Shown here: positions 1 through 11,728 of the stretch, in pieces
Numbering within the stretch: position 1 is the stretch's first letter
Layout: each line of letters starts with the position of its first letter
Assembly (NCBI GenBank): GCA_018873245.2
Contig: JAEMBT020000007.1
Span: 8,001,129-8,065,128, forward strand
Length of the DNA: 64,000 nucleotides
DNA from: Archegozetes longisetosus
Lineage: Eukaryota; Arthropoda; Arachnida; Sarcoptiformes; Trhypochthoniidae
Direction: 5' to 3'
Program-made: the position numbers and the translations under genes
The notes under the pieces: generated by a model
The model's database searches: none
The model's input: only the letters and a program-made list of their open reading frames with translations
What the model was told of the DNA's origin: nothing

Positions 1-859
1 TATGAGATTTGAACTAAAATGGTTTATATCTATTTTTTCAGATCCACCCTTGACTTGCACTTAACATTCTAACGTTGCTTTCAGTTGCATTTTCAGACCT
101 CTCAGATCGACAATAAAGACTCGAACGAATAAATATCTTTCAACTAGTACTCATTTACGAAATCGGGAGTCTTGAACCAATGTTATTTTAACTATTGAAG
201 TCACTTCTATCAGGTTTGAATTGACTTACGGCTAAAAATACAGGCAAGTTCGAACTATTCATAAAGAGTGAACTGGTGTGAAAGTTGTTTTTAGCTGCAA
301 CTTTGTTTCGCTTCATTTGACTCAGTTTGATCTGAAAAACTTTCGCTTTATTCACAAGATTGTTTTCATCTCAAAGCTTTCACTTTATTCATATTTCTCA
401 GAAACGATTAAAAATAAGTCAATCTTTGATTATCAATAAAGTTACACAATATAAACAATATAGTCTCAAATACAACATTAATTAAACATTTAGAGCTAAG
501 TCTATAAAGTCTACGACAGTTGTCGGTTTCTTTTAACGATAGAATCACAATATTGTTAACTAGAAATCGATCGACTCTAATGTTTTCACCTGCGACTCAA
601 TTACGAATTACTGCTATTAAGACTTGTGATGCTTCAAGACTATTGAAGACTATCTAAGACTAAATAGGCACGAACTGTCGTTGACTTCAACTCATAACTA
701 ATAAAATTTGACATCAAAAATTTGGAATTTAGCAAAACACGTATAGAGTATATAATGATTAGCAAATTTAAATTATTAAATCCAATGAAAGGCTGCGATT
801 TCGTGATGAAAGCTATGATCATATTTTGAAAAACGTGATAATAAGTGAAAATGAGATCT
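1..859. other. Intergenic, no gene seen
   Basis: AT-rich sequence with frequent stops in all frames. No splice-flanked coding exon, RNA gene or clear repeat was found before the gene whose stop codon lies at 860-862. Confidence 0.6.
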
Positions 860-1711
860 TTAAAGGCGTTTTCCAAATGTGAAGCCAATAGAGAAGAGCA
901 TCAATCCAGCGATGATGTCAAGAATGAGTATAGCGATGTTATGTCCATCCTCAGCACTGAAAGCATTCTTCTCGAAAACAGCTTTATTTATGCCAAGTAT
1001 AGATTCAGTACAGGGTTGAGTGAAGGCGATGTATGCGCCCCAGAACATTACTCCCCCAACTATCAGAATCGCTACTAAAGCCTAATATATATTCTTTATG
1101 TTAATTCTCTAAACATCTTTCATTCTATTCTCCCAAACATATCGAATGACTTACACAGAAGAAGAGGATTTTGATGTCATAGAGTACTCCAGCGATGTTG
1201 AAGAAGCTTAGTAAAAATAAGACTCCACCACATACTATGCCTGTTATTTGAATTATCTCGAGCTTTGGATAATCGTCGCCAGTCAGAATAGTACAATCTT
1301 TATCTCTTAATATGAGAAATGAAGCCAATGATGCCAGCTATTAAAAAAATATTTCTATCATTTTCACACAACTCAAACTTCACTCTAAACTTAGCTAAAC
1401 TACTTAAAGCTTCTAATCAGATTTGACGCTTTTCCATATCTAATCAAAAAGATTTTCTAATTCAGCAAAATTGCGTTCAGTTTAAAGTTTCTGAATTTAA
1501 GCTCAGATTTATAATGAAAAAAGAATTTTGACTATAAAATCAAATTAAACTTATATAAGAAGGAATGCAATAAACTAAGAATATTGCAATGTTGCTGGGA
1601 TAGTTATTGATTTAGTAAAATAATGGCAATTAGAATTGCAGAACACATTAAACTTACTGCAACGAAGAGTCCAAGAAACCCGTAATAGTTGAGATGTTTA
1701 CTTTGTGGCAT
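860..1711 (-). CDS. Small four-span membrane protein, family unknown
   Basis: Three-exon model: exon 1 1711-1658 (ATG, 18 codons, donor GTAAGT), exon 2 1337-1155 (61 codons, donor GTAAGT), exon 3 1081-860 (stop TAA). All junctions are phase 0 and each acceptor ends in AG. The product is 152 aa. It has four hydrophobic segments: about residues 9-27 (spanning the exon 1/2 junction), 44-69, 76-99 and 125-147. A short loop with one cysteine (TQPCTE) lies between spans 3 and 4, and the C-terminus is GKRL. The start was chosen because it is the only ATG upstream of a good donor that joins in frame. The size and topology resemble small tetraspan or MARVEL-like proteins, but I do not recognise the family. 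Function is not assigned. Confidence 0.7.
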
Positions 1712-3660
1712 TTTTGCGCAAACTTTGTGTCAACAACTAAGTCAAAAATAAAACTGGTATCACTCCTATTCAATTCTAATAACTTGAATAGAAAAACCTT
1801 TTCAAACTTACTGCTAAATCGAGTCAACTTATTGTGTCGATTTCAAAGGTTAAATTATTTAAATATTTGATGAAAAAGTATAATAGCAATGAAGACAATG
1901 CAAGGATATTAAGAATAAGGATTTGGGTCTATGGGTTAGTATTGCTTTCGTTGTATCGCACGCCTTCACTTTGAGGGTTGAAGTTTACTCATTAAAACTT
2001 TACTGTCAACTGGAAGTCCTCTAAATCTTTACCAGTTTAGAGTCAATTTACGGAGACTAATTCTTAGTATGTTAGCGGTAGTGTTGCTAACGAAGCACAC
2101 CCTAAAACAGAATAACATAAACAAGTCATTAATAAGTGCAGCAATTGCGTAGATGCTCAGGAACTGAGCTTTAGTGGAGTTTGATTCCGAGACTCTACTC
2201 TAGTTAGGAATCATTTATGATATAGAGTTGATATACTGTCGTGCAATCCTCGACGGAAGCTGTTTCAGCGCATATTCTATTTATGCCACCAAAACACTAA
2301 AATATGTTCCAAAAAAGGTCAAACTGGTCTAAAATAAGTTCAATATCTACGCAAAGTCATACTTTCCATCTAAACCAATTGATCTGATAATGCATATTAT
2401 ACTATGACTGACTTTTAGTCATGTTAAGCACACTATTTCTTGTTTGACATTTGAGTTAAATTACTAATTAAGTCGTTGGACATATTGAGGTCTATTTATA
2501 ACTTTCTAAATGTTATATCATTTAGTAGTACTAAAGAGAAAAGTTCTAAACAACTTAGAGTGTATGGTACCAACATTTATCTTATTAAATTAATTGCTCT
2601 ATTTCCTAAATCATATCAAACTTTCTATCAATTCAATTTTGCGATAACCTTTCGAAACCAGTTGTTATACATTTATTTGACCGAATTAATTCACTTTTTA
2701 TTATTTGCTATTTCTTTATGACTGAGTTTTCGATTCAAGTGTTTGAAACACTTTTAGAAAAATTGAAGTCAAGTCGACATCTTTCGTATGAATGATTATG
2801 TGATTGTTATTGAGTTGACAACTTATTTACAGTTTTGTTGTTTTTCTCAATGTCAAAAGTTGATATCGAAACAAAATATCTTTTAGTAAATTTTTATCTC
2901 AAAACTTTCGTTGTTGTTAAAACAAATACTTATGAATAGACTTTTCTAACACTACAAAAGCTGTCACTGAAATACCAATTTATTTATTGCCTCATATTAT
3001 CAGATCTGATGCATGTCTGCGAGAAACTTGACAAAAAGGCTATTTTCAGCGATGACTGAGTGCTCGAACAGATAGAATAGTGATGTTAGCGACAAAAAAT
3101 TTTTACACTTATTAGTAATTATTATGTTTCGCATTAATACATAAATTTCGGAACTTGAGGGCGTCTGTCAAGGACTGAGGTTTAATTGAAAACAATCTTT
3201 CTATAGAACTATTTCAAGGAAAGTCTTTCACAAGAGTCAAACATTGATAAATATCGCGATATAGTGTTAAAAACTGGTTTTTATTACTCAGTAGATCATG
3301 GACTTTCATTTTATTTAATGCTAATTACGTCCCAAACTAACTGAGAAATTCAATATTTTTAGTGTTGACTCCCTTTTTATGATCCAATACTATCGTGTCA
3401 TACATGCCTTTAGAGTAAATCATTCGAGTGAAAGACTGCATAATCATTATCATTTCATTTAGCTTAATCCTAACACCCATAGAAAGACATCGCGCCTCAA
3501 CGATTATACAACCACTACTAAAGCTTATTCAACGTTTTTCAATAGTGAATCAAGTCTCAGTTATTTCTGTTTTAGTTAGTCTACTCTACTGCCATCTATT
3601 GTTGCCAATAGTTAGGCAAAGGCAAACTTTATATTTCACTTTGCCATCAATTATAATTAA
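1712..3660. other. Intergenic, no gene seen
   Basis: No convincing coding exon. The largest open frame (2476-2721) has no homology that I recognise and its composition matches the surrounding AT-rich DNA. Confidence 0.55.
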
Positions 3661-3882
3661 CACACTCAAAAACTTAATAACTATTGATAGCAATCAGAAT
3701 TGACATCGTTGCTTCCATCGGACCATAATTTAAAGAATATAAATGAACTTACAGAATATCCAATATTGTAATCAGAGCAAATTAGAAATAAAATTTAGCA
3801 ACAAATCGATGCGCATCACGGGCAGGTTAACATAGCAACAACATATTTTATGTTGCTATCGCGGAATATTAAGTTCCAAATG
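3661..3882. mobile_element. MITE family A, copy 1
   Basis: Non-autonomous inverted-repeat element of about 220 bp. The left end reads ACACTCAAAAACTTAATAA and continues into a GATAGCAA motif. The right end is its inverted counterpart, GTTGCTATCGCGGAATATTA followed by AGTT. The same ends and similar internal sequence recur near 17.64, 24.35, 27.53 (inverted) and 55.93 kb. There is no coding capacity. Boundaries are accurate to a few bases only. Confidence 0.75.
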
Positions 3883-5110
3883 TACTAGTTACTGTAGCCT
3901 CATTCGAAACGTGAATGAGCGATTTTTGGATCCAATTTAAAGCTATTGTAGCCCTCCTGTATGATTCGAGTCCTCTGTCTATACTCTAACACACGGGTAA
4001 ACTCAAGCCTAAAGTTGTGAATAGTTAGTCTTGGATTAGCCCTTTCTGAAGTATTCAAAAAATAATGCTATAAAATAAGCTAATATTTGCCTATCAATTG
4101 AAGGCCAATTCAGTCATTCAGTTTCATTTAATAATCTTGTTACTAATAAAAACTCAGACATACGCTTATAGTTACAGAACTTTTATCGGTGAAAAACTAA
4201 TTACTTCAAAGAAAATCAAAAATAAATTAGTTATTAGAGGTAATACAAAAGTTTATATAAGTGATAATATAAGTTTTTAATGAGTTCATATTATTTATTA
4301 GTTTTTGCACTCATAAGAGAGTTGAGAATATAAGCAAACGTTTGACTGTTTCCAACTAAATAGAAAACACTGAGCTCAGGCTAATCTATGACTAATGCTT
4401 CAGTCATGAGTCTCAGTTTGAACAAGCAATTAATTAAGAGCTTGTCTAGTTCGTATGGCAACTAATTTCATCGTTAAATAGTTAATTATTCATTTAGAAA
4501 ACAGCTCATATGCAAGTTTGAACAAATTTGAAGAGTTTTCTTTTAATTTCGAACTTGTTATCTGTTCAATAGCTGTATAGTTATTTTTATTTGTCAAACA
4601 CTCTTTTATGGAATTAGCAAATTATCGAGTGTTTACTCAAATATGATACACCCAAACTCATCAAATATTTCAAATTTTTGCTATAAAGTGTAATACGCTT
4701 GGAGAAAAGATACGCGTAAAATAAGCCCACACGTATATAGTTGTTTCTAAAATTTTGAGCACATAAACTGCGTAGTTATTGTACATTTTTAATTTCCATA
4801 TCTAATGGATATATTTGGTAAACATTCAAACACTATACCAAAATAACAAAACAATGTTTATTAATTGGAAATTTTTGCAAACAAAATATAAAGGAACTAA
4901 AATACTGTCAATCATTTTAAAAATAGAAAGCAGCATCACCATGAATCATATAGCAACTCGAGTAGAAAACATCAGGTATTTGCTATCAAAATATATCAGA
5001 ACTTTTTTCCTGAGTTATTTTGATAAAAAGTTATGAATAATGTGAATGATTGAGTCTCACTTTGAACTTATAAACAAGTTTACACATGAATCATATGCAC
5101 TATTATTAAT
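3883..5110. other. Intergenic, no gene seen
   Basis: AT-rich DNA with only short open frames, such as 4098-4280 and 4815-5036, that have no recognisable domain. No repeats of note. Confidence 0.55.
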
Positions 5111-5301
5111 GTTGCCAAGTTTCAAAGAATTGACCGGTGCAGTCAGATAAATTAACCTCTGAGTCCCAACAATAGAAAAAGGTTCAAATGTGTAATAATA
5201 GTTATATTACTCAGTAGACCCTTTTTTCTGCCAAAACTCAGAGGTTAATTTACAATGACTGTACTGGTCAATTCCTTGAGATTTTGAAACGCTAACCATT
5301 A
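5111..5301. mobile_element. Foldback/MITE-like inverted repeat
   Basis: The left part (about 5111-5165) contains GAATTGACCGGTGCAGTCA and then TAAATTAACCTCTGAGT. The right part (about 5240-5300) contains the same two blocks in inverse orientation with a few differences. Arms are about 55-60 bp around a loop of about 75 bp. No ORF. This is probably a non-autonomous DNA transposon; target-site duplication was not resolved. Confidence 0.65.
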
Positions 5302-5379
5302 TAGCTTTAAAACAAAGTAAACACCATTTTTTAATTATTCATACAAATAGAATGAATAAAAGTTGAAATTAACATTTCT

Positions 5380-6293
5380 AAAGAGGAAGGCTAGCCCCCA
5401 ATAGTAATTTGACCCACGGCATGACCCCAAAAAGATATTGATCGCAATCTATAGATCTTTTCTTCCTGAACAAGGTTTCAATGAGTCATTTTTTGAAAAT
5501 TTAGCGCAGTTCGGCGCCAGAGGGCGTCAAACACGCAAAATTCGAAGTCACCCACAGAGACAAGTGAGACATCATTTCTGACTAATTCGAGCATACCAAA
5601 TCGAATAGTGATAGTCTCAGGCTTGAAAAATTACATATTTGCTCCGTGGGGTCACGATGACCCTACTCCCACCCAACTTGAGCAAGGGGAGTGGAGCCAA
5701 TTCTTCCTTTCATTTTCTTCATTCTTCGGGGGGGGGGTAAGGGGAACACTCCTCCTTATCCCAATCAGATGTTGACCCCGGTTGGGAGGGAGAAGGGTGG
5801 CATCACCCCTTTAGGGGATGTCCTACGCCCTAGGAGGGGAGGGCTTTGGGAACTATAGGGCCTATCTTCTTTTTAATCTTTTGCACTTTATTTCTACTAT
5901 TATTTTTTGTTTTGTTTTATTCATTTTATATCACCCTTTCCTTATTGCTTCAAATATTTTCAATTATTTTGATCCTTTTACATTTGTTTTAATACAATAT
6001 TTTTATCAATACTGGCTGTGATTCGAATATTTTTAAAATTATTTTCTTATATATTGATTTCTTGAGATCGGGAATATCACCATTGAATTTCTCGTCCCCA
6101 AATTAGTCAGAACCGACGTCCTATTTGCCTCAATCTGTTACTTGAAATTTTCAACTTTGACGCCCCCTAGCGCCTACTACGCAAGAAATCTATAGGGGGC
6201 AGGGGGTAATCAATGTTCAGGAGGGTCCCCTCTATCGACTGGCATAGGTTATTTTCTGGGGTCGTGAGTGGGTCAAAATGAGCCTTCCTCTTA
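5380..6293. mobile_element. ~0.9 kb element with long imperfect terminal inverted repeats
   Basis: The left end AAGAGGAAGGCT is matched by AGCCTTCCTCTT at the right end. Homology continues inward on both sides: TGACCCAC and GACCCC blocks, then GGGCGTCAAA near 5523 against its complement TTTGACGCCC near 6157, then CTGACTAATT near 5579 against AATTAGTCAG near 6102. The inverted homology therefore spans roughly 200 bp per arm. The centre (about 5640-5850) is unusually GC-rich for this window and includes a run of G near 5728. The only open frame inside (5818-6021) is not recognisable, so the element is probably non-autonomous. No clear target-site duplication was found. Confidence 0.65.
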
Positions 6294-7774
6294 CTAATCA
6301 GTCAATGCAGATATCGTGTTCTTAAAAATCATTGACTTAATTCATTTAACTGCAAATCTTAAAGATACATTGTATGACGAACACCCGATAATAAACAACT
6401 CGAAAAGAACCTGGTATTGGCTGAAGCCTATCACGACAAATCAAAGAGATACCTCGAAGAGTGCACTGAAAAAATTGTAAACAATTCGTAAAAGTTATGT
6501 TAAATTTAGAAAAGAACTAGATGTTTCCGATAAAAATGCTAAAAAATATGAAATAAAAAAGTTCGAAAGAACTGCTTAAAGAAGTAATCAAAATGAAGAG
6601 CTAAAGCAAAACAAAGTATGTAAATATTAGACCTTTGTAGTTCTAGATTTTTTAATTAATTTTAGTTTCAATTAATCTTACTTATCAATATCAAAAATAA
6701 TTCATTTTAGTTAAAGTTAAAGTCTGAAAATCTCAAACAGTTTTAGTTAACGTTTATTTTTATCTCAGTTTTAAGTTTTAACAAAATTATTACATATTTT
6801 AAATGTAAAAGATATTTATTAGAAATAAACATTACTCTACTTTATAATTGAATGCGTTAGTCTCTAAGTAACCTCTCTTCGAAGCTTAGAAAACTTTAAG
6901 GATTTGCATAAGAGTAGATTTTATCAACGAGTGATTCATTTTAAAAATATTTCACGGTAAACATTAGTAATGAATCCCTGACTATATTACTAATGATTTG
7001 ATTATTAATCATAAGGAAAGCTTCATAGTTAAACCCTTTATGGATGTTGGCACAGAAGCAGAGGCTATTCAGAGACCAACGCATTCAATTTGATTGTAAA
7101 GCAAAAACACGAGAAAATTATAAGGTTAAAATGTTAAATTTTAATCAAATCAATGGAATATATTCCCTATAATCCGTTACTCGAAATAATTTTGCGAACC
7201 TTGTAATCTTCGCTCGCAAAAGCAGATTTCAAAAACTGGAATAATTTAAGTTTTTCACCTTAGTTAAAGTTAAAGATCTTGAGCTCATTAAATTTCTTAA
7301 TTTAGTTAAAGTTATAGTTGACCTTAACTTTAACTAAAAAGAGATTCAAGTTAACTCAAATGTTTTAGTTAACTTAGAAAGATCTAGTAAATATGTTAGA
7401 CCTTAAACCATCACTAGTAACACACTATTGAAGATGAAAGTTATTTGACAATTGATTCAAATGATTGTAGTAGTGGTACAAATTTTGCAAATCCATCTAT
7501 TAAAGGGCCTGTTGAACAATCGACCGAAAAATTAAAAGAAAAATAAAGAAATTAGCAGAGTTATTTGCAAAGTCTATTGTTGCATACTAGTACTAGAATA
7601 CTGATTGCTATGGATAACAGGTCACTATCAGCAGTTAACTAAACTAAAATTATTTATCTATCATTACAACATTCTATTAAAATATCTTGTTTTCATTAAT
7701 GAAAAAGGTTATAAACAATGGAATTTTGTGCGTATCTTTCTTTGGGCATATGAAAGCTTGTCTCAAAGAAGTGC
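6294..7774. other. Intergenic, no gene seen
   Basis: AT-rich DNA with repeated TTAGTTAAAGTTAAAG-like words around 6650-6750 and 7255-7390, which suggests degenerate repeat remnants. No coding exon recognised. Confidence 0.5.
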
Positions 7775-7934
7775 ACTGTGACTTGTATAAAAACTGGAGT
7801 AGTAAAAGTGTTGGCTTTACTACAAACACCAAAACTTACAAATTTCTAAACTTTTTCTCTTGAAATTTGTAAGTTTTGGTGTTTGCAGTAAAGCCAACAC
7901 TTTTACTACTCCAGTTTTTATTACAAGTCACAGT
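7775..7934. repeat. Near-perfect inverted repeat (hairpin)
   Basis: The left arm (7775-7846) and right arm (7862-7934) are reverse complements over about 72 bp, with one base substitution and one single-base indel visible. The spacer is about 15 bp. The short open frame that crosses the right arm (7876-8058) is a by-product. The arms are so alike that the structure is either young or maintained. Confidence 0.85.
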
Positions 7935-8173
7935 AAAAATACATTTTTTTCTAAAAGGGCACAAAACCAATTTTAATGTAAAGTGTATGAGTCACATAAG
8001 ACTTTTCAAACTTTTCAAGACTTCTAATCTCATAGTGCAAAATTTTTTCATTCATTAATATTAATTCATTAGTTCGTTTCCATAACTTATTTTGACCTCA
8101 CTTTCCAGACAAAAACATTTTTGTTTTGATTTAATCGATTTGTTCAAACCCTGAATCCAAACTAAGAGATAAG

Positions 8174-8300
8174 GAGCCGTATTCTGAGTTCTGTTTTAAG
8201 CTCGATCTCGACGAAAGTTAGACTTGAGATGCAAGTTTCGATAGCATCAAGTCTAACAAGAGTCAAGATCGAGCTTAAAACAGAACTCGGAATACGGCTC
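8174..8300. repeat. Inverted repeat (foldback)
   Basis: The left arm begins GAGCCGTATTCTGAGTTCTG and the right arm ends in AGAACTCGGAATACGGCTC. Arms of about 57 bp are nearly complementary, with small mismatches near the loop at about 8230-8243. No coding capacity. Confidence 0.8.
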
Positions 8301-8451
8301 AAGATGTTTGAAAAAGTTTGAAGAAGTAAAAATCATGTCGTGGTTAAAGTTCAAAACCAAGTCAGTTTATGATTGAAATTTTGTTAAGTCTCTCAGAAAA
8401 AAGTTTTAATTTGTGTATTTCATATATTCGATATCAAATCCTCACTTTGAA

Positions 8452-8695
8452 AGCTCGGTTTAAAGTTGATGGGTACTTGAGTATAAGTGAGCGATGTGGT
8501 TACCAGAACATATTCTCCTTTGCTTTCAGAGCACTATTCCCTTTTACCTAACCAAACTTGACATATTACAAATATTATTATGTTAGACTAAGTTAGTTAA
8601 GTTAGTTAAAAGGAATAGTGTGCAAGGTGTGCGAGAATATTCTGGTAATTACATCACTTACTTATACCCAAACACTATCAGCCTTAAGCCGAGCT
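8452..8695. repeat. Imperfect inverted repeat (foldback)
   Basis: The left arm starts AGCTCGGTTTAAAG and includes TACCAGAACATATTCTC and GCACTATTCCCTTTTA. The right arm contains the complements in reverse order (TAAAAGGAATAGTG, GAGAATATTCTGGTA, CTTAAGCCGAGCT). Arms are about 95 bp with scattered differences, so it looks older than the hairpin at 7775-7934. Confidence 0.7.
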
Positions 8696-8895
8696 ATAAC
8701 TTAAAGCTCTTTAGCACTAATATTTATTCAATCTTAAAATAAGTAACAACTGAAGAAAATCAGTATATTTAACCAAAGGATAATTAGGTTAAACTTTCTG
8801 AAAATCAATAAAACTTTGTTGTTACATCAAAATATAGTTTAGTTTTGTTTGAGAGTATTTTAGATTTGACTCATTACTCAGATTCAATCGAAGCG

Positions 8896-9557
8896 TCAAA
8901 TCTTAGATGTAGAATAACTAAAATGGTTGCGAACCACCATATGCGCCATCACGTGATTCCGACAAGTCGAACGAAAGTTGAATTGTTTGCCACAGATTTG
9001 ACAAAAGAAAGGCCGATTACTTCCCAAATGGTTTTCGATGTGTTTGCGAAACGCCAGCTGATCACTTATGTCATCCATTTCTGTGCATAGCCTGCACGAA
9101 TAAGTCTTTTCGACTTGCCTCTCATTTTCTGACTCTTTATTCTTGGCTTTAGTCGAACGTTCACAAGTCATTTTAGTTCTATTTTCTGCAGTTCTTTCAA
9201 AGTTTAGGCTGAAATTCGGCAAAGAATAGCTTGTATTAATTTGATTTGACTCTTCACTACTTGGAATCGAATATGGAGTGATTGAAGGATTGAGTGACCA
9301 AACGTTTGGTCCATCTATTGCCGAGCGTATGACTGGACACCATGGTTGATGATTAAAGTGCGGACACCACAAATGATGACTCAAGCCTTGCCAATCATTG
9401 CTAAATGCATTCGATCCTAATGATTACTACATTTTTAGCAAAAATTACTATTACTTAAACTTTTCGAACCTTTCCATTTGAGCGAAACGGTCTCCGAAGT
9501 AAAGTTTGAATTGTCTGCTTTTAGATACTCTGCAGCTTTACCATATGTTTGGTCCAT
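8896..9557 (-). CDS. Two-exon C2H2 zinc-finger protein
   Basis: Exon 1 is 9557-9470 (ATG, 29 codons plus one base; donor GTTCGA after AAATGGAAAG). Exon 2 is 9416-8896, with acceptor ATTAG and stop at 8896-8898. The intron is only 53 bp and the junction restores a GGA codon in frame. The product is 202 aa. It has an unordered, serine/asparagine-rich N-terminal part and two C-terminal zinc fingers: CRLC...HIENH (long, 12 or more residues between the pairs) and a classical CQIC...HVMAH, joined by a linker related to TGEKP (GSNRPFF). It is probably a nuclear DNA-binding protein. I cannot assign an ortholog. Additional upstream exons cannot be excluded, but the ATG with an in-frame donor makes a complete gene plausible. 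Confidence 0.72.
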
Positions 9558-9636
9558 ATTTTTAAACAGTGTATTAAAAACTGATTATAAGCTTCTGAGA
9601 CTAAATGCTTTATATGTGAAACGTTTGATATTACAA

Positions 9637-9679
9637 TTGAAAGTATACAAACAGACACTATCTGTTTGTATACTTTCAA
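9637..9679. repeat. Perfect palindrome, 19 bp arms
   Basis: TTGAAAGTATACAAACAGA is followed by CACTA and then the exact reverse complement. A partial extra copy of the right arm (CTATCTGTTTGAAAGT) follows at 9680-9695. Confidence 0.85.
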
Positions 9680-11157
9680 CTATCTGTTTGAAAGTATCTT
9701 GAGTGATAAGCAGCGCGTGTCTAATTGTTAAGTGTGTAATCGATTTCGAGCTCAAATTATATTTCAATTTAATTAATCTTATTTTCAAATATTTGAATTG
9801 TAATTAAATAGGAAGTTCGATTGAAGAACTTCGTATTGAATTGTTGCAGATCTCGCTCAGTCGATCGAAATCTCCTTATCTTTGACTTAAAATGACCAAT
9901 ATTGAAGTGGTTGGTTATTCAAAACCTAACCAAAGTGTGATTTAAATGTGAAGGTGATGTGTACAATTAAATGAGATGCTTGTAGCCATATCGAAGTTTT
10001 AGATCGAAGAACCTATTGGCGATGTTATAACTGAAGTCGAGCTATTATAAAGACAAAGAAGCATCTACAAATAAGTTAAACAAAATCCTGATTCAATCGA
10101 TGTTGGTAATTGCAAAGACAAACTTTCATTCATTCTTCTCAAAGTCTATTCAGGCAAAGAGAAAGTACAACTGTAAAGGTTGAGCCTAATCGCTACTAAA
10201 ATCTAGAGATTTAAAGTTTTGAGCAGTATATCAACTGAGATTAAGTTTCATATATATTTGAAGTACTGAGGCAAATTCGAGGCATTATAACAAAATAATT
10301 TAGAATTAATAACGAGATATCGAGTTTGATATTATTGTTTTAAGTAACAAAACAATTAAGTTATGCTTTATTGAATGTTATACCAAAATAGACCTCTCCT
10401 CTCACTTAAAACCACTCAATTTGGTTTGACGATAGTTTCATCGATTCAGAGCAGAGTCTATTGATTGGGTGACGGAAGGACTCATGCAATGCACAGCATC
10501 CGATATTTAAATATAGGATCGCTCTCTAGAATCTCATTTCATTCTTCGAGTTTTATCAACACTACATCAAATTCTAAAATGATGTGCTTCTAATCATAAA
10601 TAGATCATTCCAATAATATTTTCTTTGCAAAATCTATCTCATACCTGTTATCATACTTTTATTTTTCGTGAAATACTCGCTTGAAAGCAGTCTAATCTTT
10701 TGGAAATAAAATCTCCTAAATCACTGATAAGTGCTTAAAGGTAAGTTAAGATAACACATTTATGCTTTAGTTTTAGTGATATTCAAGTTTAAAAAGATTA
10801 TAAAATGTTCACTTTAACTTATGATATGTTAGCTGGAAAATTTGTTTTTTAACTTTAAAATTGTGACAAAAAGCTAGAATCAAATTCCCTATTATTGTAG
10901 TTATTTAAGCTAATAATAAGCCGAATAATACCAGAGATGCAAATCGAGGATCTCGTCAGCGTTAATATTGTATATTAAATAAAGACTTATCCGGCTCTCG
11001 CAGTCAGTGCGAACGTACACATAAAGGGATTATGAATGGGCAGAGGGCTCGACTAGACTGACAAACATAGAATTAGTTGTTTTGAAAAGTATGCAATAGT
11101 TCGTGCATCCCATCTGTCACGGTATGATCAGCATTATGTGCATCCTAATAGTATCCG

Positions 11158-11240
11158 AGAGGCTAACTCTGACTACCAGATAGGCTAATAGTGACTATCA
11201 CAGGGACTAACAGTTACCATCACAGAGACTAACAGTTAGT
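11158..11240. repeat. Degenerate ~22 bp tandem repeat
   Basis: Three to four diverged units built on GGCTAAYAGTGACTATCACAG-like sequence (for example AGGCTAATAGTGACTATCAC and GGACTAACAGTTACCATCAC). Confidence 0.55.
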
Positions 11241-11695
11241 TATTTTACTATTACTAGCACTACTCAATTGGCTAGGTTTCGTGTGATTGCACGTCTCCTT
11301 TAGTATAATTAGTTCTTCCTGCTCAACATAATCAGCCAACCGATAAACTAAAAGTATACATCAAATAGACATCACTCTATCCCCTTTCTATCGTATTGTC
11401 TTTTACATATATGATTTAATGACTCGATTGCGTCGTTCGACCTCAACATTGAATAATATTTGATTATAATTCACTTAACTAAGCTCATCCTCATTACTTG
11501 ATCGCCATTTTATTGCTAATTAAAGTATATTATTCAGTCGTTATTAATTTGAATGCTTCGCAGTCCCAACGCTTGTTATCATTGTTCTTAACGCGTATTT
11601 TGCTCTCTATTCAGTTTATTGCCTCAACTTTTGTGAGTCATTTGGTCGCACCAAAATTCTAATAATTGTTCAATGCTGATTGAGGCGTCTCGAGG

Positions 11696-11696
<1 letters not shown>

Positions 11697-11725
<29 letters not shown>
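11697..11725. repeat. (CT)n microsatellite
   Basis: Uninterrupted CT dinucleotide run of about 14 units. It generates a false ERERER-type open frame on the minus strand. Confidence 0.95.

Positions 11726-11728
<3 letters not shown>

Noticed and set aside
845..1078. Plus-strand ORF opposite the four-span gene
   Set aside because: Antisense shadow of the spliced minus-strand exon 3, which has splice sites and hydrophobic-span structure.
1609..1711. Read-through of exon 1 into a 35-codon single-span peptide
   Set aside because: The GTAAGT donor and perfect in-frame joining to exon 2 explain the sequence better.
5818..6021. ORF inside the 0.9 kb element
   Set aside because: Hydrophobic AT-rich translation without transposase motifs.
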